Assembly: GCA_035690495.1 (NCBI GenBank)
Contig: DASSKK010000076.1
Coordinates: forward strand, 1 to 51,314
Reading direction: 5' to 3'
Origin: DASSKK01 sp035690495
Lineage (GTDB): Bacteria; Actinomycetota; Actinomycetes; Propionibacteriales; Nocardioidaceae
DNA length: 51,314 bases
Made by a program: the position numbers and the translations under genes. Of this stretch, positions 47,269 through 51,314 are shown piece by piece; position 1 is the first letter of the stretch, and each line of letters starts with the position of its first letter. The notes below the pieces were generated by a model. The model saw nothing but the letters and a program-made list of their open reading frames with translations. It was not told the DNA's origin and ran no database searches.

Positions 47269-48345
47269 TCAGCCCGGACTGCTGCTGGCACGGACGCTCA
47301 GCGTGGGCACCAGGATCCGTCCTTGCTCGGCGATCTGCTTGTGCGCGAGCAGGTCGCCGAGAGAACGCACGATCTCGACGGCCACCTGCTCGAGGGGCTG
47401 GCGCACCGAGGTGAGCCCCGGAGTGCACACCTGGGCCGCGATCGAGTCGTCGAAGCCGATCACCGCGACGTCGCGGCCGGCGATCGCGCTCCGCTCGGCG
47501 AGCGCCCGGAACACCCCCATCGCCAACGTGTCGCTGGCGCAGACCAAGGCGGTGGGCGCCTCGTTGTCGAGCAGGGCATGTGCGGCGCGTCTGCCGAACT
47601 CGACGGTGTCGTCGCCCCGGGCGCTGAGCCTGCTCGTGGACAGCCCCCGCTCGTGCATCCGGTCGGTCCAGCCGCTGCGCCGGTCCTCTCCGATCCACGA
47701 CCCCTTCTGCCAGCCGATCCAGGCGATCCGCTCATGGCCGAGGCCGGCGAGGTGGTCGACGGCCAGCACGACGCCTGCGCGTCCGTCCACGTCCACCCAC
47801 GGATGCTGTGCCCCGGCGTCGCCCCAGGGCCGTCCGAACGCCACGAACGGCACGCCCCGCTCGGCCAGCCAGACGGCCTGCGGGTTCCCGCGGTAGGTGT
47901 CGGTGACCACGAACGCGTCGACCGCCGCCGACCGCAGCAGCTCGTCGTACCCGTCGACCGGCTCCATGTGGTGGGCGCCGGGCCTGGCGGCGACGCTGTC
48001 CTCGCGACCGGGCTGGCCGCTCGCGGTGAACAGCAGCACGTGGTAGCCGGCGTCGCGGCTGCTCTCCACCAGCGAGTGCACGAACCGGTCCATCAGCGCG
48101 TTCGCGCTGTCCTCGACGGCCGGGTCGACGCGCAGCCCGACCAGGTGGGAGGCACGGGTGCGCAGGTTGCGGGCGGCGCGGTTCGGCGAGTACCCGAGCC
48201 GGTCGATCGCCCGCTGCACCCGGATCAGCGTGTCGGCGCGCAGCAAGCCGGGGTTGTTGACCGCGTTGGATACCGTCTGCCGAGAGACGCCCGCTTCGGC
48301 GGCCACGGTCGCCAGCGTCGGCGTGCTGCCGGTACGACGTGACAT
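47269..48345 (-). CDS. LacI-family transcriptional regulator
   Basis: This is a 358-residue repressor. The N-terminal helix-turn-helix and hinge read TLATVAAEAGVSRQTVSNAVNNPGLLRADTLIRVQRAIDRLGYSPNRAARNLRTRAS. The periplasmic-binding-like domain follows with VGLRVDPAVEDS, DAFVVTDTYR, VDVDGRAGVVLAVDHLAGLGHERIAWIG and the C-terminal FDDSIAAQVCTPGLTSVRQP. It should bind a sugar or similar effector. No sugar-use genes are in the window, so its targets lie elsewhere. A candidate operator lies 39 nt upstream. Confidence 0.9.
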   Translation of the reverse strand: MSRRTGSTPTLATVAAEAGVSRQTVSNAVNNPGLLRADTLIRVQRAIDRLGYSPNRAARNLRTRASHLVGLRVDPAVEDSANALMDRFVHSLVESSRDAGYHVLLFTASGQPGREDSVAARPGAHHMEPVDGYDELLRSAAVDAFVVTDTYRGNPQAVWLAERGVPFVAFGRPWGDAGAQHPWVDVDGRAGVVLAVDHLAGLGHERIAWIGWQKGSWIGEDRRSGWTDRMHERGLSTSRLSARGDDTVEFGRRAAHALLDNEAPTALVCASDTLAMGVFRALAERSAIAGRDVAVIGFDDSIAAQVCTPGLTSVRQPLEQVAVEIVRSLGDLLAHKQIAEQGRILVPTLSVRASSSPG

Positions 48346-48383
48346 CGGCTCCCCTCACGACCCGACTGGACCGACCCGGTTGC

Positions 48384-48395
48384 TGGATCGATCAA
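48384..48395. promoter_or_regulatory. LacI-type palindrome TGGATCGATCAA
   Basis: TGGATCGATCAA is a near-perfect 12-bp palindrome with the central CG typical of LacI-family operators. It is 39 nt before the LacI gene start and may mediate autoregulation. It is a single short site, so chance is possible. Confidence 0.4.
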
Positions 48396-48498
48396 ATGGT
48401 GCCATGCGCGCCGGCCCACCGCACCCACCCCTCACCGATGTCGGTGGGATCGGAGCGGTTGCCGCGGTTTTGTCGGTGCGGTGGCCTACGTTCAGCCC

Positions 48499-49962
48499 AT
48501 GGCTGGATCATCGACGTCGCTGAAGTCGCGGAGCTCCTCTCGTCCCGGCTACCACTGCACGGAGTGCGGCTGGCAGGCGAACAAGTGGGTGGGCAGGTGC
48601 GGGGAGTGCCAGGCCTGGGGCAGCGTCGTCGAGGAGGCCGCCGCATCGGGGCGCACGCAGGCCGGCCCGGTGAGCTCACCGGCCGTGCCGATAGGCGAGG
48701 TGCCCCTCGAGGAGACGCGGGCGCGCAGCAGCGGCGTGCCGGAGCTCGACCGGGTGCTCGGGGGCGGCGTGGTGCCGGGAGCCGCGATCCTGCTTGCCGG
48801 CGAGCCGGGCGTGGGCAAGTCCACGTTGCTGCTGGAGGTGGCTGCCCAGACCGCCCGGACCGGTGCGCGCACGCTCTACGTCACCGGTGAGGAGTCCGCC
48901 TCCCAGGTGAGGTTGCGCGCCGAGCGCACCGGAGGCGTCGACGACAATCTCTTCCTCGCCGCGGAGACCGATCTGAGTGCGGTGCTCGGGCACGTGTACG
49001 CCGTGCAGCCGAGACTGCTGGTGGTCGACTCGGTGCAGACAATCACCGCCGCCGACACCGAGGGCGTGCCCGGGGGCGTCACCCAGGTCAAGGAGGTGGC
49101 TGCCGCACTGGTGCGGGTGGCCAAGACCAGCGGCATCGCGACGATGATGGTCGGCCACGTCACGAAGGACGGCGGCATCGCCGGTCCGCGCACCCTGGAG
49201 CACGTGGTGGACGTGGTGCTCGCCTTCGAGGGCGAGCGCAGCTCCCGGCTGCGGATGGTGCGCGCTGTGAAGAACCGGTTCGGACCGGTCGACGAGGTGG
49301 GCTGCTTCGACCTGTCCGGTGAGGGCATCGTCGCGGTCACCGATCCGACCGGCCTGTTCGTCGCTCGCCACCACAGCCCGGTCGCCGGCACCTGCGTGTC
49401 GGTCGTTCTCGAAGGTCGTCGGCCGATCCTGGCCGAGCTCCAGGCACTGGTGACCTCCTCGTCCGGCGAGCGCCCACGACGGACCACCTCCGGCTTCGAC
49501 GGCTCACGGATGGCGATGATCGCCGCAGTCCTCCAGCAACGCTGTCGGATCCGGCTGCACGACCAAGACCTGTTCGTCTCGACCGTGGGCGGCGTGCGGA
49601 TCCAGGAGCCGGCCGCCGACCTGGCCGCCGCGATCGCTCTCGCCTCCGCCTGGAAGAAGCGCGAGGTGCCCACCGACCTGGTGGCCGTCGGCGAGCTCGG
49701 ACTCGCCGGCGAGCTGCGCAGGGTCCGGGACATGCCCCAGCGTCTCGCGGAGGCAGCGCGGCTCGGCTTCGACTCGGCGATCGTGCCGATGGAGCCCGGT
49801 GTCGACACCGGCCGCGTGCGCAAGGTGGCCGGGATGAAGGTGGTCGGGGCCCCGGACATCGAAGGCGCGTTGCGGCTTCTGGGCCTGGCTCGCACCGACA
49901 CCACCCCGGTGTTCCGGCCCAGGCCCGACGGTCCACGTCGGGTCACACTCGAGCTGGTCTGA
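48499..49962 (+). CDS. radA: DNA repair protein RadA/Sms
   Basis: This 487-residue recombination ATPase promotes branch migration. The N-terminal zinc ribbon has Cys20, Cys23, Cys34 and Cys37 (YHCTECGWQANKWVGRCGECQAWGS). Walker A is GEPGVGKST (residues 101-109), the KNRFG motif is seen in VKNRFGPVDEVGCF, and a Lon-like C-terminal domain follows (DLFVSTVGGVRIQEPAADLAAAIALASAWKKREVP). The ATG at 48499 is 6 nt after TACGTT, so transcription is probably leaderless. disA follows, the usual actinobacterial radA-disA pair. Confidence 0.96.
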   Translation: MAGSSTSLKSRSSSRPGYHCTECGWQANKWVGRCGECQAWGSVVEEAAASGRTQAGPVSSPAVPIGEVPLEETRARSSGVPELDRVLGGGVVPGAAILLAGEPGVGKSTLLLEVAAQTARTGARTLYVTGEESASQVRLRAERTGGVDDNLFLAAETDLSAVLGHVYAVQPRLLVVDSVQTITAADTEGVPGGVTQVKEVAAALVRVAKTSGIATMMVGHVTKDGGIAGPRTLEHVVDVVLAFEGERSSRLRMVRAVKNRFGPVDEVGCFDLSGEGIVAVTDPTGLFVARHHSPVAGTCVSVVLEGRRPILAELQALVTSSSGERPRRTTSGFDGSRMAMIAAVLQQRCRIRLHDQDLFVSTVGGVRIQEPAADLAAAIALASAWKKREVPTDLVAVGELGLAGELRRVRDMPQRLAEAARLGFDSAIVPMEPGVDTGRVRKVAGMKVVGAPDIEGALRLLGLARTDTTPVFRPRPDGPRRVTLELV

Positions 49963-50032
49963 GCCGCGATGACCTGCCACTACACTGGAGCGGCAGGAAT
50001 CTGCGCAGGCCGCGCACAGACAGGGGAGGCAT

Positions 50033-51109
50033 GTGGCTGCTGACCGCTCCAACGAGGTGCTCAGGCTCCGGGCGACCCTGGCCAGCATGGCGCCGGGCAC
50101 CCCGCTGCGCGACGGCCTCGAACGCATCCTCCGTGGCCGCACCGGCGGGTTGATCGTGCTCGGCAGCGACAAGGTCATCGACTCGATCAGCACCGGCGGC
50201 TTCAGCCTGGACATCGACTTCAGCTCCACCGCGCTGCGCGAGCTTGCGAAGATGGACGGCGCGCTGATCCTGGACCGGGACGCCTCGCGGATCCTGCACG
50301 CTGCCGTGCACCTGATGCCCGACCCCGCGATCTTCTCCGGCGAGACCGGCACCCGCCACCGCACGGCCGACCGGGTGGCCCGGCAGACCGGGTTCCCGGT
50401 GATCTCGGTGTCGCAGTCGATGCAGATCATCGCGGCGTACGTCGGCGAGCTGCGGCACGTCATCGAGGGCTCGGCGCAGATCCTCTCCCGCGCCAACCAG
50501 GCGCTGGCGACCCTGGAGCGCTACAAGCTCCGCCTCGACGAGGTGTCCGCGACCCTGTCGGCGCTCGAGATCGAGGACCTGGTCACCGTGCGCGACGTCG
50601 CGGTGGTCGCGCAGCGGCTCGAGATGGTGATCCGCATCGCCCGCGAGATCGAGGACTACGTGCTCGAGCTCGGCACCGACGGCCGGCTGCTGTCCCTCCA
50701 GCTCGAGGAGCTGGTGACCGGCGTCGACCAGGAGCGCGAGCTGGTGGTCCGCGACTACCTGCCCTCCGGTCGGCGTTCGAAGGGCCCCGAGGCCACGCTC
50801 GCCCGGCTGGAAGGGCTCTCGTCGATCGACCTGGTCGACCCCGCCTCCGCCGCCCGCGCGCTCGGTCTCGGCGAGCACCTCGACGGCGCGGTCGCGCCGC
50901 GCGGCTACCGGCTCCTGGCCAAGGTGCCCCGGCTCCCCGCCTCCGTGGTCGAGCGCCTGGTGGACCACTTCGACACCCTCCAGAAGCTGCTCTCCGCCGG
51001 GGTCGACGACCTCCAGGCGGTCGACGGCGTGGGTGAGCTGCGGGCCCGCAGCGTGCGCGAGGGCCTGTCGCGCCTCGCCGAGTCCTCGATCCTCGAGCGC
51101 TACGTCTGA
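50033..51109 (+). CDS. disA: DisA, DNA-integrity scanning diadenylate cyclase
   Basis: This 358-residue protein makes cyclic di-AMP and scans DNA. The diadenylate cyclase domain is N-terminal, with the catalytic DGA (residues 75-77) and RHR (108-110 in GTRHRTADR) motifs. A linker helix region follows, and helix-hairpin-helix DNA-binding motifs at the C-terminus (LLSAGVDDLQAVDGVGELRARSVREGLSRLAE). The GTG start at 50033 has GGAGG only 3 nt upstream. A TACACT box at 49981-49986 could be its own promoter apart from radA. It overlaps the convergent gene by 10 nt. Confidence 0.95.
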   Translation: MAADRSNEVLRLRATLASMAPGTPLRDGLERILRGRTGGLIVLGSDKVIDSISTGGFSLDIDFSSTALRELAKMDGALILDRDASRILHAAVHLMPDPAIFSGETGTRHRTADRVARQTGFPVISVSQSMQIIAAYVGELRHVIEGSAQILSRANQALATLERYKLRLDEVSATLSALEIEDLVTVRDVAVVAQRLEMVIRIAREIEDYVLELGTDGRLLSLQLEELVTGVDQERELVVRDYLPSGRRSKGPEATLARLEGLSSIDLVDPASAARALGLGEHLDGAVAPRGYRLLAKVPRLPASVVERLVDHFDTLQKLLSAGVDDLQAVDGVGELRARSVREGLSRLAESSILERYV

Positions 51110-51314
51110 ATCGGCGCGAGCCGCTCGACCCATCCGGGTGCGGTGGTGTCGAGCAGCACCCGCAGGTCCACGAGCAGCACCGGCACGTCGCCACCGCCGG
51201 CGGAGGCGTGCCGGCGTACGCCGACGACGTACGACGGAAGGGTGCGTGCGGGCGGCTCGCCCTCGGGCAGCTCGTCTGCATGGAGCACGGCGAGCACCGA
51301 GTCCACGGCAACAC
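51100..51314 (-). CDS. C-terminal part of a gene cut by the window edge, possibly CheW-like
   Basis: The minus-strand frame is open to the right edge and ends at 51100. Readable C-terminal sequence includes DSVLAVLHADELPEGEPPARTLPSYVVGVRRH, then VPVLLVDLRVLLDTTAPGWVERLAPIQT. The pattern of a hydrophobic strand pair ending in VLLVDLRVLL resembles the end of a CheW-like domain, but only weakly. The real start lies outside the window; an in-frame GTG at 51306 is probably internal. It overlaps the end of disA by 10 nt. Confidence 0.45.
   Translation of the reverse strand, partial: VAVDSVLAVLHADELPEGEPPARTLPSYVVGVRRHASAGGGDVPVLLVDLRVLLDTTAPGWVERLAPIQT

Noticed and set aside
1..51314. CRISPR arrays, tRNA and rRNA genes
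   Set aside because: No regularly spaced repeats and no tRNA- or rRNA-like segments were recognised by eye; a covariance search would be the proper test.

Overview
The window is high-GC actinobacterial DNA: GTG starts are common, neighbouring genes are tightly overlapped, and many -10 boxes lie 6-7 nt before a start codon (leaderless genes). Gene content and order suggest a Nocardioidaceae-like organism. The core order (ccsB-resB-ccdA-resA, phosphatase, hemL; hemB, hemD, hemC, hemA, rex; glutaredoxin; SerB1-type HAD; BldN-type sigma and its anti-sigma; bS22; HTH protein; trpS; proC) matches the haem/cytochrome-c/bldN neighbourhood I recall from Streptomyces and Mycobacterium. The genus is not proved from this sequence.

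Layout. 1-4.5 kb is accessory and decaying: an ECF42-type sigma factor with its DGPF partner, a TfoX remnant, a deleted tyrosine recombinase and an intact HigBA toxin-antitoxin pair with a perfect operator. 4.6-8.2 kb holds a DUF202 membrane protein with a heptad-repeat neck, a NiCoT nickel/cobalt transporter with a Nur-box-like palindrome, a Cds1-like PLP enzyme and small membrane proteins. 8.4-14.7 kb is one overlapping operon: hemL, phosphatase, ResA, CcdA, ResB, CcsB. 14.7-26 kb holds a transglycosylase with a sigma-BldN-like promoter, hemB, the rex-hemA-hemC-hemD operon, a SerB-like HAD protein, the BldN/RsbN pair and bS22. 26-31.6 kb holds a CAP protein, a small HTH protein, AcuC, trpS behind a Trp-codon attenuator, proC and proline dehydrogenase.

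31.6-35.5 kb is the most unusual stretch. An XRE-TPR regulator with a PVE-repeat tail faces a 45-aa secreted peptide gene, next to a 6C-type small RNA and an ABC exporter. Three copies of the palindrome CTTGAC-N4-GTCA(A/C)G lie before the regulator, the peptide gene and the RNA. 35.5-51.3 kb holds a PKD protein with a DUF6318 lipoprotein, an SOS-box HNH/DUF222 endonuclease, a TetR regulator, a sugar isomerase-like protein, an ABC exporter, EF-G2, a VOC protein, a decayed methyltransferase, a LacI regulator, radA, disA and a partial gene at the edge.

Working together: rex-hemACD, hemB and hemL make tetrapyrrole precursors, and ResA-CcdA-ResB-CcsB attach haem to c-type cytochromes. Rex would tie this to NADH/NAD+. 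The BldN-like sigma probably drives its own anti-sigma gene and the transglycosylase. No rRNA, tRNA or CRISPR array was recognised.
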